From the NCBI GenBank assembly GCA_017649565.1, contig JAGCGO010000021.1:1-52451 (forward strand): a stretch of DNA of 52,451 bases, given 5' to 3'. Positions 1 to 7,773 of this stretch are shown here, piece by piece (the stretch's first letter is position 1; the number at the start of each line of letters is the position of its first letter). This DNA is from Fibrobacter sp. GTDB lineage: Bacteria > Fibrobacterota > Fibrobacteria > Fibrobacterales > Fibrobacteraceae. The position numbers and the translations under genes are program-made. A model generated the notes under the pieces. The model worked only from the letters and a program-made list of their open reading frames with translations. It was not told the origin of the DNA and ran no database searches.

Positions 1-1
1 C

Positions 2-349
2 ACGATGGCTATCGAAGCTGTGGACATCGGCCTCGCCCGTTTGCTCCCGGTGATTGACGCCCTCGGTGGTGTCGCCATCATCACGGCTGACCACGGTAAC
101 GCCGACGAAATGTACGAAATCGACAAGAAGACCGGCATGCCGAAGGTCAACAAGGACGGTACGTTCAAGGCCAAGACCAGCCACACGCTCAACAAGGTGC
201 CCTGCATCCTGTACGATAACGTGACCGGCGGCAAGCTCGGCCTCAAGGAAGGCGACTGGGGTCTCTCCAACATCGCCGCCACGACCGCCAACCTCCTCGG
301 CCTCGAAAAGCACGAGGCATGGGATGATTCTATGTTAATCGTTAAGTAA
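2..349 (+). CDS. gpmI: 2,3-bisphosphoglycerate-independent phosphoglycerate mutase, C-terminal part
   Basis: Interconverts 3- and 2-phosphoglycerate in glycolysis, in the cytoplasm, with a two-metal alkaline-phosphatase-type site. Only the last 115 or so codons are inside the window; the frame is open to the left edge, so the true start lies outside. The visible part holds the metal-binding ADHGN motif (in ITADHGNADEM) and the later SHT..VP segment with its metal-binding histidine, both diagnostic of the family. The final codons are odd: the tail WDDSMLIVK is written mostly with A/T-ending codons, while the preceding gene uses almost only G/C-ending ones. A decayed second copy of this tail, with the expected G/C-ending codons, lies at 527-567. 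The stop codon sits inside a perfect inverted repeat (331-361). Identity is certain; the origin of the tail is inference. Confidence 0.95.
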   Translation, partial: TMAIEAVDIGLARLLPVIDALGGVAIITADHGNADEMYEIDKKTGMPKVNKDGTFKAKTSHTLNKVPCILYDNVTGGKLGLKEGDWGLSNIAATTANLLGLEKHEAWDDSMLIVK

Positions 350-361
350 ACGATTAACATA
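331..361. repeat. 13-bp perfect inverted repeat spanning the gpmI stop codon
   Basis: TATGTTAATCGTT (331-343) and AACGATTAACATA (349-361) are exact reverse complements around a 5-base loop that contains part of the stop codon. There is no T-run behind it, so it is not a normal terminator; the real one follows at 374-400. It may be the scar or end of an inserted piece of DNA. Confidence 0.75.
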
Positions 362-373
362 AAACGAGATTAA

Positions 374-402
374 AAATGGAACCCGAAAGGGTTCCATTTT
401 TG
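374..402 (+). terminator. Rho-independent terminator of gpmI
   Basis: Hairpin with arms AAAATGGAACCC and GGGTTCCATTTT around a GAAA tetraloop, ending in a T-run, 25 bases after the gpmI stop. Confidence 0.85.
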
Positions 403-471
403 CCATGCCTCCAAATCCTTGTTAAGAGCTGCGGCAGCCATAGGCTGGCGCATCTCTAAAAACAACGATTT

Positions 472-521
472 CGTTCGACGAACGGAGGGCATAAAACCCT
501 CCTCCCGCACCATAGGTGCGG
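472..521. repeat. Three adjacent short hairpins
   Basis: Three perfect inverted repeats follow each other almost without gaps: CGTTC/GAACG (472-484), GGAGGG/CCCTCC (484-502) and CCGCACC/GGTGCGG (505-521). No gene covers them. They sit between the present gpmI tail and the decayed copy of that tail. The rest of the 350-759 gap holds the pseudogene fragment, a repeat pair, a terminator and the leader of the next gene. A frame open at 419-757 crosses all of these and is not credible as a gene. Confidence 0.6.
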
Positions 522-526
522 AGTCT

Positions 527-567
527 CACGAGAAGCGTGGGACGACTCGATGCTCATCATCAAGTAA
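527..567 (+). pseudogene. Decayed duplicate of the gpmI 3' end
   Basis: CACGAG, then five bases where the intact gene has one codon, then a frame reading WDDSMLIIK and a TAA stop. This matches the end of the intact gene upstream (HEAWDDSMLIVK, stop) with many synonymous differences. The five-base replacement breaks the frame. It is followed, like the intact gene, by a GGAACCC-type terminator. The codons here are the G/C-ending ones typical of the rest of gpmI, so this copy may be the older, displaced 3' end. Confidence 0.7.
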
Positions 568-581
568 GAGCCGCACAAGTT

Positions 582-631
582 GCTTCGGCAAGCTCAGCAA
601 ACTTACAAGTGCCCTGAGCCTGTCGAAAGGC
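582..631. repeat. REP-like inverted repeat pair
   Basis: GCTTCGGCAAGCTCAG (582-597) is largely the reverse complement of CTGAGCCTGTCGAAAGG (614-630). This is a widely dispersed bacterial repeat type (core CTGAGC.TG.CGAAGG). A further copy lies inside polA at 25011-25035. Confidence 0.65.
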
Positions 632-640
632 AATACTAAA

Positions 641-666
641 AAGGAACCCGTAAGGGTTCCTTTTTT
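641..666 (+). terminator. Rho-independent terminator behind the gpmI 3'-end remnant
   Basis: Arms AAGGAACCC and GGGTTCCTT around GTAA, then a T-run. It is close in sequence to the terminator at 374-402, which supports a duplicated gpmI 3' region. Confidence 0.8.
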
Positions 667-759
667 ACAATTTGTCAAAAGAGATTTTCGCATAAGCTAT
701 ATGTACTATTTTTTCAAATGTATATTCCTTTATAGGAAACCGTTTTTCGAGGAGTAATT

Positions 760-1530
760 ATGTCTATTCGAAAGAGCAAACGTAAAATCGCCCTATGCAT
801 CGCCGCCCTCTTTTGGGCCGCCTGCGATAACGATTCCAGCTCCGCGCCCGACGTGACCATTCCGCCAGAAAGTTCCGATATTCCCGGCAGTAGCGTAACA
901 CCGACCTCAAGCGAAACGGCACCTGCGGAAAGTTCATCCAGCGATGCAATCACTCCCGAAAGCAGTTCCACCTATGTCAATCCCGACTACCCCTATACGC
1001 TAGACAACGACCCCTCCGTCCACTGCAAGGATTCGACATACCACCACATATCTTTTTGTCCTTCGTCCAAGCCTCGATCGCAAGTCATTGCCGAACTTCA
1101 GGAAAACACACCCCTTTATGGCAATATACAACAACCCGTTTGTGCCGACCAAAACCATGACTATGCCATATTCAAGTGCGACGACGGAAGCATGTATCCC
1201 GGCAGCCCATATTTTCTTCCCCAGAAGGGCTTGCTCATACAACAATATTATACAGACGATGGCAAATGGATCCCGACAAAAGAAAAAATTGCGAAGGACA
1301 TAGAAGAAGCGGAAGCAAGTACGGATTTTCCTTATAAACTAGCGAAAGACTCAACCATCAACTGTAAAATAACATACAGAACAAGAACCAACACCGCAGG
1401 AACTCAAGATTTCACCTACCCGAAGCTGCAAGAGGACTTTTTTTTCAAATGCGAAGACGGAAACAGCTACGAAAAAGAAGAAATGCTCAGAGACGAAGAA
1501 GGCTACCTCTACAAGCGCAAAGATACCTAA
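760..1530 (+). CDS. Ser-rich lipoprotein, paralogue of the one at 28204-28980
   Basis: Function unknown. The 256-residue product starts with a charged n-region (RKSKRK), a hydrophobic stretch and Cys22 in LFWAAC, a plausible lipidation site, followed by a Ser/Pro-rich spacer to about residue 85. The folded part has two related halves: PYTL...PSVHC.DSTY near 95-115 and FPYKLAKDSTINC near 190-205, and it ends with a C.EDGNSYE segment. The same architecture, with lipid Cys also at residue 22, is found in the protein at 28204-28980. GAGGAG at 749-754 is a good ribosome site for this ATG. It is transcribed alone, with terminators on both sides. Surface anchoring is inference from the lipobox; the cysteines suggest disulphides outside the cytoplasm. 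Confidence 0.85.
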   Translation: MSIRKSKRKIALCIAALFWAACDNDSSSAPDVTIPPESSDIPGSSVTPTSSETAPAESSSSDAITPESSSTYVNPDYPYTLDNDPSVHCKDSTYHHISFCPSSKPRSQVIAELQENTPLYGNIQQPVCADQNHDYAIFKCDDGSMYPGSPYFLPQKGLLIQQYYTDDGKWIPTKEKIAKDIEEAEASTDFPYKLAKDSTINCKITYRTRTNTAGTQDFTYPKLQEDFFFKCEDGNSYEKEEMLRDEEGYLYKRKDT

Positions 1531-1557
1531 GGGTTTGAAAGAGCAGAAAAATTACTG

Positions 1558-1588
1558 AGAAGGAACCCGCAAGAGTTCCTTCTTTGTG
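1558..1588 (+). terminator. Rho-independent terminator of the lipoprotein gene
   Basis: Arms AGAAGGAAC and GTTCCTTCT around an 8-9-base loop, followed by T-rich sequence, 28 bases past the stop codon. Confidence 0.75.
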
Positions 1589-1610
1589 TTTTTTTGCTAG
1601 TTTGGGAGTC

Positions 1611-2540
1611 ATGACTCGCGTTCGAAAGAAAGATGACAGTGCCGAAGTCCGCAAGGTGACCTGGGTTGGGCTCGCCTGGAACGCGGTGCTTTCGATTGCG
1701 AAGTTCGTCGTGGGTACGCTCGGCAACTCGCATGCCCTTGTCGCCGATGCCATCCACAGCGCATCCGATTTTATAACGGACATTGCCATCATTGTCGGGA
1801 GCCATTTCTGGAACTCCCCACCCGATGCGGAGCACCCCTACGGGCACCGCCGCTTCGAGACGCTCATCTCCATATGCATCGGTATCGCCGTCGCCATCGT
1901 GGGCATCGGCATCGGCTACAACGCCATCTGCCATCTGCTCGAGGGCGAAGGCAAGAGGCCCGAATTTCCCGTAGCCATCATGGCATTCGTATCCATCCTT
2001 ATCAAGGAAGGCTTGTTCCATTACACGCGGAAAGCCGGCAGGAAAATCCGGAGCCAAGCCCTGGAAGCCAACGCCTGGCACCACAGGAGCGACGCACTCA
2101 GTTCCATCCCCGTGGTCGTCGCCGTCATATCGGTCATCGCGATGCCCAGCCTCTGGTTCGCCGATGCGGTCGGCGCTATCGTCGTGGCCTTCTTCATCCT
2201 GCATTCCGCCAAGGAAATCGCATGGCCAGGAATCCACCAGGTGGCAGACCGCGGAGCCTCCAAGGAAGTGGCAGAAAAGCTGAAGGCCGTGGCCCTGAGC
2301 TTTCCCCAGGTCATCAGCATCCACGGATTCCGCACGCGCTACGTGGGCAACGACCTGCACGTAGACTTGCACATCGTCGTCCCCGCCGAAATGCCCCTAC
2401 TGACCGCCCATGACATTGCCGAAGATGTGGAGCAAAAGCTTATCGACTGCGGGGAAAACGTGGTAGACGCGCTTGTTCACATTGACCCCTACACTCCGGA
2501 ACGGGCAGCGCGTGGCGAAGCAAAAACCATCACACGCTAA
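1611..2540 (+). CDS. Cation diffusion facilitator (CDF) family metal transporter
   Basis: Inner-membrane antiporter that exports divalent metal (Zn, Fe, Co or Mn class) in exchange for protons. The 309-residue product has about six hydrophobic segments in residues 15-215 and a cytoplasmic C-terminal domain (about 220-300). The transport-site residues are the family pair HxxxD in TM2 (H49, D53 in HSASD) and HxxxD in TM5 (H157, D161 in HHRSD); the HD-HD set is usual for zinc-type members. HPYGHRRFE after TM2 is a CDF signature. ATG 1611 is chosen because GGGAG lies just before it; an upstream in-frame TTG at 1584 would fall inside the preceding terminator. It stands alone and shows no metal-regulator neighbour. 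Exact substrate cannot be read from the sequence. Confidence 0.92.
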   Translation: MTRVRKKDDSAEVRKVTWVGLAWNAVLSIAKFVVGTLGNSHALVADAIHSASDFITDIAIIVGSHFWNSPPDAEHPYGHRRFETLISICIGIAVAIVGIGIGYNAICHLLEGEGKRPEFPVAIMAFVSILIKEGLFHYTRKAGRKIRSQALEANAWHHRSDALSSIPVVVAVISVIAMPSLWFADAVGAIVVAFFILHSAKEIAWPGIHQVADRGASKEVAEKLKAVALSFPQVISIHGFRTRYVGNDLHVDLHIVVPAEMPLLTAHDIAEDVEQKLIDCGENVVDALVHIDPYTPERAARGEAKTITR

Positions 2541-2681
2541 AAAAACGCCAGAATAAGATTTCATCATAGTGAATATTCCAATATGGGTGTTCACGGGTTG
2601 TGTTTTTTACATTTTTTTTGTTTATAATAAAATAAATGCGTCTTTTTTGCCGGCGCATTCTAACGACCATGGGAGGTGAAT

Positions 2682-3518
2682 ATGGTTCTCGACGAATTCT
2701 ACAAACTGAACAACGGACAGCGCATTCCCAAGGTCGCACTCGGGACTTGGCAGACCCCAAACGGAACGGCCAAGACGGCTGTCGCCGCGGCCATTGACGC
2801 TGGGTTCAGGCACATCGATACCGCCATCGCCTACGAAAACGAGGAAGGCGTAGGGGAAGGCATCCGTGCAGGACTTGCCGCCACCGGTATCCACCGGGAC
2901 AGCATCTTCGTCACCTCCAAGATTCCTGCAGAAGTCAAGTCCTACAAGGAAGCCGAGAAGAACATCCTGGAATCGCTCGTACGGCTGGACTGCCGCCACG
3001 TGGACCTGATGCTCATCCATGCGCCAAGGCCCTGGAGCGAGATGAACAGCCCGTTCAAGGGACACAACTACTTCGACGAGAATCTGGAAGTCTGGAAAGC
3101 CCTGGAAGAAGCTTACTCAGCCGGTCGTTTCCGCGCCATCGGTGTGTCGAACTTCGAGGTCGAGGATTTGGACAACATAATGGAAAACTGCCGCGTGATG
3201 CCCGCCGTCAACCAGATTCGCGTACACATAGGCCATGTTCCGACAGAACTCATTGAATACTGCCACACCAACGGCATTCTCGTAGAGGCCTACTCACCAA
3301 ACGCCACAGGCCGCCTCGCCAGCGTACCGGAAATCTGCGCGATAGCGGCGAAATACGGGGTGTCCGTTCCGCAGCTGGCAAGCCGCTTCGTGTTGCAGCT
3401 GGGACTTTTGCCCATCCCCAAGTCCGCCAACGCCGAGCGAATCCACCAAAACGCGAACCTCGATTTCGAAATCAACCTCGAAGACATGGGAAAGCTGCTC
3501 GACATCAAGGGCCTCTAG
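2682..3518 (+). CDS. Aldo/keto reductase
   Basis: NAD(P)H-dependent reductase of carbonyl compounds, cytoplasmic, (beta/alpha)8 barrel. All four catalytic residues of the superfamily are present in a 278-residue protein: D46 and Y51 (HIDTAIAYENE), K80 (VTSKI) and H113 (LMLIHAP). GVSNFEVEDL and the C-terminal IPKSANAERIHQN, which binds the cofactor 2'-phosphate region, also fit the family and resemble AKR5-type 2,5-diketo-gluconate reductases. ATG 2682 is preferred to the GTG at 2676 because the strong site GGGAGGTGA (2671-2679) then has normal spacing. The physiological substrate is unknown. The gene has its own A/T-rich leader and no obvious operon partner. Confidence 0.93.
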   Translation: MVLDEFYKLNNGQRIPKVALGTWQTPNGTAKTAVAAAIDAGFRHIDTAIAYENEEGVGEGIRAGLAATGIHRDSIFVTSKIPAEVKSYKEAEKNILESLVRLDCRHVDLMLIHAPRPWSEMNSPFKGHNYFDENLEVWKALEEAYSAGRFRAIGVSNFEVEDLDNIMENCRVMPAVNQIRVHIGHVPTELIEYCHTNGILVEAYSPNATGRLASVPEICAIAAKYGVSVPQLASRFVLQLGLLPIPKSANAERIHQNANLDFEINLEDMGKLLDIKGL

Positions 3519-3608
3519 GTCCATAACTCCCATAGCGTTCCTTTGCAAGCCGGTTCCTGCCAGGGGCCGGCTTGGTTTATTGCGTCAAAAAGTGCTATCT
3601 TGTTTGGC

Positions 3609-5069
3609 ATGACACGTCCTTTCTTTCGCATGATTCTCGGTATAGCTCTTGTTCCGGCCTTTGCGTTGGCCGCCGTGAACCTCCCCGTACACAAGGAGGT
3701 CCTTCCCAACGGGCTTACAGTTTTGCTGCACCCCAACAAGCAGGCGCCCACGGTAAGCTGCCGCCTGTTCTACGTTACGGGCTCGGTACATGAGGTGCCG
3801 GGCAAGTCCGGCCTTGCGCACATCCTGGAGCACGAACTTTTCAAGGGCACCAAGAAGGTGGGCGTCTCGGACAGTATCGCCGATGCACGTTTTATGGCCA
3901 CGCAGGATAGCCTGCAGGCGCAGATCCGTTCCGCGAAACTGGCCGGGGATACGGCAAAGCTCAAGAATCTCAACACAAAGCACGACTCCGTGCTGAACGA
4001 GCACCGCAAGATTTTCGTGAAGGACGAACTCTGGGGAGCCTACCAGGCCGCCGGAGGCACCGGGCTCAACGCCTTCACCACCGACCTGATGACCGCCTAC
4101 ATCGTGACGCTGCCCAAGAACAAGGTCGAACTGTTCATGTGGCTTGAATCCGACCGTATGCAGAACGCCGTGCTCCGCGAATTCTATTCCGAACGCTCCG
4201 TCGTCCGCGAGGAACGCCGCATGCGCTACGACGACAAGCCGACGGGCCGCTACTACGAGAGCCTGAATTCCCTGATTTACGAGGCCTTCCCGTACCGTGT
4301 GCCGACTATCGGCTGGCCCAGCGACATCGACAACCTGACCCGCGAAATGGCCGAGGAGCACTACCGCAAGTACTACAAGCCGCGCAACGCCATCCTCGTA
4401 CTGGCAGGCGACCTGGACACGACCGCCACGATGGAAATGGTCAAGAAGTATTTCTCCGGCATTCCCGCCGGCGAAGAGTTCCCGCCGCTCACCATCCGCG
4501 ACCCGGAACAGGCCGGCGAAAAGCGACTCGCCGTGACTCGCCCCGACGCGCCGAATCTCTTCAATCTGGTATTCAAGACACCCGAGGTGGGTGACCCGTC
4601 GCTTTACGCGCTCGACATTGTCGAGGGCGTCCTGAACGGACGCTCCGGCCGCCTGTACAAGAGGCTCGTCGAAGAAGAAAAGCTGGCCGTCAGCGCAAGC
4701 GCAAGCAACAGTCCCAACAAGTACGTATCGGAATTCTCGGTCCGCGTGAACCTGCGCCCCGACGCCGACGTGCAAAAGGTCGAGAAGATCGTGTGGGAAG
4801 AGCTCGAAAAGCTGAAGGTGAACCCCGTAAGCGAACGCGAGTTCCAGCGCGTGAAAAACCATGCCTATGCAAGCCTTGTCCGCAGCCTTACCGATATGGA
4901 AAACGTCGCGACGATGCTCGCCTGGTACGAGATGTACGGCGATTATAAAATTTTCCTTGACTGGGCCGAGAACCTGAACAAGGTGACCGCATCGCAGGTG
5001 CAGTCCATTGCCGCAACCACGTTCGACCACGACAAGGCCGTAACGGGAACGCTGCTCAAGAAGAAATAA
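3609..5069 (+). CDS. Exported M16-family zinc peptidase
   Basis: Insulinase/pitrilysin-type peptidase of 486 residues. The first 21 residues form a signal peptide (hydrophobic ILGIALVPAFALA), so it probably works in the periplasm. The inverted zinc motif HxxEH is intact (H71, E74, H75 in AHILEHELFKG), and E180 in WLESDRM is the likely third metal ligand. Between them lies an extra stretch rich in Lys, Asp and Leu (about 90-140), so the ligand spacing is about 30 residues longer than the usual 76. Residues 225-480 form the second, inactive M16 half. ATG 3609 is selected over an upstream TTG because it begins the signal peptide. Substrates are probably unfolded or small peptides, by family. Confidence 0.9.
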   Translation: MTRPFFRMILGIALVPAFALAAVNLPVHKEVLPNGLTVLLHPNKQAPTVSCRLFYVTGSVHEVPGKSGLAHILEHELFKGTKKVGVSDSIADARFMATQDSLQAQIRSAKLAGDTAKLKNLNTKHDSVLNEHRKIFVKDELWGAYQAAGGTGLNAFTTDLMTAYIVTLPKNKVELFMWLESDRMQNAVLREFYSERSVVREERRMRYDDKPTGRYYESLNSLIYEAFPYRVPTIGWPSDIDNLTREMAEEHYRKYYKPRNAILVLAGDLDTTATMEMVKKYFSGIPAGEEFPPLTIRDPEQAGEKRLAVTRPDAPNLFNLVFKTPEVGDPSLYALDIVEGVLNGRSGRLYKRLVEEEKLAVSASASNSPNKYVSEFSVRVNLRPDADVQKVEKIVWEELEKLKVNPVSEREFQRVKNHAYASLVRSLTDMENVATMLAWYEMYGDYKIFLDWAENLNKVTASQVQSIAATTFDHDKAVTGTLLKKK

Positions 5070-5075
5070 AAGAAA

Positions 5076-5094
5076 GGGCCGCTTTCCGCGGCCC
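5076..5094. terminator. Hairpin between convergent M16 and GH9 genes
   Basis: GGGCCGC (5076-5082) and GCGGCCC (5088-5094) are perfect complements. On the minus strand the hairpin is followed by TTTCTTTTATTTC, so it works best for the GH9 gene; in the plus direction no T-run follows. Confidence 0.7.
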
Positions 5095-5099
5095 ATCTG

Positions 5100-7295
5100 C
5101 TATCTTATCACAATCTTTCGGATTCCGTACTTGCCCACCTTCACAAGGTAGATTCCGCCTTGGTTTTCCGGCATCCGGATAGTCGCGGAATGCCCGGCAA
5201 GTCTTGCGGTACGGACGCACTTGCCCGAAAGGTCGAACACCTGCACCGTCTCGCCCGCACGGCCGGACAGTTCGACATGAATCGCATTGCCGTTCACCGA
5301 GATGTTGAGGTGGGGCTGGAGTTTTTCTACGCCAGGAATAGCATCGTCGTCTTTACCCGGATTGTCCTTCGTGGAATCGGCATCCGCCGTGTCGGGAGGC
5401 GGCAGCGGATCCGGCAGGGCCGGGATTTTAACCTTGATTTCGTCGTAGCGGACAGCGACCGCCATCAGGTACCAAGTGCTGTGCGGCAGCCACTGTTCAA
5501 TCCAGCGCCAGTTGTTCCAGGCTTCCTTCTCGGGATCGAAACCCACAACTCCGACACCGTCGTCGTCCCAGGCGATTCCGGAACCGTCCTGGTTCCTGCC
5601 ACTGATGCCGTTCGCAATGCCGCCATCAAGCGTGGCATCGAAATCGGACTGGCCATCGTACTTCTGTGGGTTCTTGATACCCTTCCCCTGCATCATGCAG
5701 GTAGCATAGGGGTTCTTTCCCAGAATCCAGTCCAACTGGTCGACAGCATACTTGTCGGCACCGGCATCGCCGTCATCTTCCAAGATGCGGTGGGCGTATA
5801 AGACCGCCGCAGCAAGGCTTGCGATACGGGCGCTCTCGCCCTGCCACCAGTAATTGGACTCGTTGTCGTGCGGGATAAAGAACCCGTCCTTGATAGAACC
5901 ATTCGTCTTGTATGTCTGGCGAGCATAGCCGAATGGGTTGTCCACCTTCCCCGTGATCTTTAAAAGCCAATCAAAATGTTTCTTTGCCGCAGCCTTGGCG
6001 CTCTTCAACTCCGGGCTATAACCTTCGCATGTCTCATTGTACGGACACGGCTCATATTCCCTGGCATTGGCTTCCACTTCCATGAAGCGGACCAGTGCCA
6101 CCAGCGGGAGGCCCGCATCGCTCGCATGCCAGAACGGACGCGTCTTGGCGTCGTCGCTCCAGAAATAACCGCCATCGCTCAAACGGCCGGCAAGGTGTTC
6201 AGCGCGTTTGCCAGCATCCTTCAAATAGCTGGAATCATGCGAAGCCTCATAAAGTTCGGTCGCGGCAAGCAAAGCGGTATAGTCGTCAATGATGTTTTCC
6301 TTGTTGTCGTCGCAGTATTCGCAGTTCCCGCCGATACTTTGTTTGGAAGTCAGGTGCGCATAGGCACGCTTGGCACCGGCCAGGTACTGCTCGCTAGTAG
6401 AATCGCCATTCGTCTTGAGCATCGACGCACGGGCAAGGGCAGCAATCGCCATGCCACCGCCTTCGCGGAACGCGGTCTGGTATTGGCTCGACTTGTCGCC
6501 ATCGGACCCGACGAATGCGCAGATTTCGCGTTTGTCGTACGGGTTGCCCCACTTGTCGAAAACCGTCATGTAGAAGAAGCCTTCCTCAGAGAGCATGCGC
6601 AACAGGAAGTCGGCACCATACACGGCCTCGTCCTTGGTCTTGGCCTTGGTCGTCGTCTTGCCGAGCAGCGTGGGAATGCGTTCGGCGGTGAACGCGAGAG
6701 TCCACACGGTCAGCGGAATCTGCTGCGGGTTCAGGTAGTTCGCATAGGAAAGATGGGAAAGGTACTTGCTCACGTCGCCGCTGGCATCGTACCAGCCGCC
6801 GTGCACGTCACGGGTCTTTCCGTCGCCCTTGTAGATGGGCAGGTTCTTGTCCTGATTCTTGATGGTTTCGTTTTCGGCGCGATCGTTGTAGAAGTAGTCA
6901 AGCACCGTCGAAAGCGTCTTCTGCGCCAGGGCATTGTCTTCGACCTTGAACTCGCCGGAATTCTGCGGCTGGCCATTTTCACTCACCTGCAAGGTGTAGG
7001 TGCCGGCTGCAACATCGCTACCCAAATCCGCTACGTAGAACTTGCCGTTGTTCAGCCAGTTGTCCGGATTGGTGCCGGAAGAAAGCGTGCCCGACTTCAC
7101 CGTGTTCCCGTTGGAAATCAACTTGAACTCGGCGCCATCCAGCGAATTGTCGCTCCTGACAATGACATTCATAGGAAGACCAGTATCGTAGCCGACCTGG
7201 TTGTAGAAAAACTTGACTTCGGACCATGCGCTGCCTGCAGCCAACGCAACGAAAAGAGGGACAATGGAATACGAAATTTTATTGTGCATGTCCAT
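5100..7295 (-). CDS. GH9 endoglucanase with N-terminal Ig-like domain and C-terminal sorting-type domain
   Basis: Secreted cellulase, 731 residues, inverting beta-1,4-glucan hydrolase by family. Order: signal peptide (1-25), CelD-type Ig-like domain starting at VKFFYNQVGYD (about 27-120), GH9 (alpha/alpha)6 catalytic domain (about 120-620), Pro/Asp-rich linker (625-655), and an 80-residue C-terminal beta domain ending GIYLVKVGKYGIRKIVIR. The catalytic base motif DVHGGWYDASGD is at 163-174; E600 in RWIEQW is the likely proton donor. The C-terminal domain resembles those on the other secreted enzymes here, which suggests export by a type IX-like system and surface attachment or release. No clear ribosome site precedes the ATG at 7295; the in-frame ATG at 7289 is an alternative start. 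Confidence 0.93.
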   Translation of the reverse strand: MDMHNKISYSIVPLFVALAAGSAWSEVKFFYNQVGYDTGLPMNVIVRSDNSLDGAEFKLISNGNTVKSGTLSSGTNPDNWLNNGKFYVADLGSDVAAGTYTLQVSENGQPQNSGEFKVEDNALAQKTLSTVLDYFYNDRAENETIKNQDKNLPIYKGDGKTRDVHGGWYDASGDVSKYLSHLSYANYLNPQQIPLTVWTLAFTAERIPTLLGKTTTKAKTKDEAVYGADFLLRMLSEEGFFYMTVFDKWGNPYDKREICAFVGSDGDKSSQYQTAFREGGGMAIAALARASMLKTNGDSTSEQYLAGAKRAYAHLTSKQSIGGNCEYCDDNKENIIDDYTALLAATELYEASHDSSYLKDAGKRAEHLAGRLSDGGYFWSDDAKTRPFWHASDAGLPLVALVRFMEVEANAREYEPCPYNETCEGYSPELKSAKAAAKKHFDWLLKITGKVDNPFGYARQTYKTNGSIKDGFFIPHDNESNYWWQGESARIASLAAAVLYAHRILEDDGDAGADKYAVDQLDWILGKNPYATCMMQGKGIKNPQKYDGQSDFDATLDGGIANGISGRNQDGSGIAWDDDGVGVVGFDPEKEAWNNWRWIEQWLPHSTWYLMAVAVRYDEIKVKIPALPDPLPPPDTADADSTKDNPGKDDDAIPGVEKLQPHLNISVNGNAIHVELSGRAGETVQVFDLSGKCVRTARLAGHSATIRMPENQGGIYLVKVGKYGIRKIVIR

Positions 7296-7428
7296 AATCT
7301 ATACTCATGAAGTGAAAACGAATTGTAAACCTTTTTTCTTGTGATGGGCAACAAGACAAACCGACCGCGACGGCAAGGGCAGGGACCCGCAAGCAAGGAT
7401 GCGGACCTCCAGCATTTTATTCTACGCA

Positions 7429-7434
7429 ATTATA
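7429..7434 (-). promoter_or_regulatory. Possible -10 element for the GH9 gene
   Basis: TATAAT on the minus strand about 130 bases before the GH9 start codon, inside ACGC-N7-GCGT dyad symmetry. No good -35 hexamer is seen 17 bases upstream, so this is weak. The 7296-7773 gap otherwise holds A/T-rich sequence, a short dyad (ACGCAT-AAA-ATGCGT, 7605-7619), the promoter and repeat listed separately, and no credible gene. Confidence 0.3.
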
Positions 7435-7657
7435 GCGTAAAATAATAAAACTTCGGGAACAAGGGTACATTCACCAAACTGCCGAGAGTTCCCACTTATA
7501 CATGAAGAGCTTCATTTTGACCAGAAAGTTTTCTTCTCTTTCAACAGAGCCCCCTCCAAAGCACCCTAAAAATTTTTAAAATTTGAGCATTTATCACATT
7601 ATTAACGCATAAAATGCGTATTTTAAACCTTTATTTCCTGTTTTCTTCATTTTCCTG

Positions 7658-7686
7658 TTGACGTCAACCCCCGTCGAATCTAACTT
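7658..7686 (+). promoter_or_regulatory. Candidate promoter of the DRE-TIM aldolase gene
   Basis: TTGACG (7658-7663), a 17-base spacer, then TAACTT (7681-7686), oriented toward the gene starting at 7774. The -35 matches consensus at five of six positions; the -10 is weaker. Confidence 0.4.
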
Positions 7687-7738
7687 TACCGTCACTAAAC
7701 CTTAACCAACGACGATCGCGTCTGCCGCTAGAAAAAAC

Positions 7739-7769
7739 TCTCTCGTCTCTCGTCTTTCGTCTCTCGTCT
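7739..7769. repeat. Dispersed CTCGTCT-type repeat, copy 1
   Basis: Four near-tandem units of TCTCGTCT/TTTCGTCT end four bases before the start codon at 7774. Related units flank the repeats at 13276-13324 (opposite orientation) and 40057-40099. Their position here replaces any Shine-Dalgarno sequence. Confidence 0.6.
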
Positions 7770-7773
7770 AACT

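Noticed and set aside
419..757. 112-codon open frame after gpmI
   Set aside because: It runs through three hairpins, the decayed gpmI tail, a REP-like pair and a terminator, and it lacks a ribosome site.
3585..5096. 503-codon open frame opposite the M16 peptidase gene
   Set aside because: Same shadow effect; the plus-strand protein has a signal peptide and HxxEH motif, while the antisense product has neither start signals nor recognisable domains.
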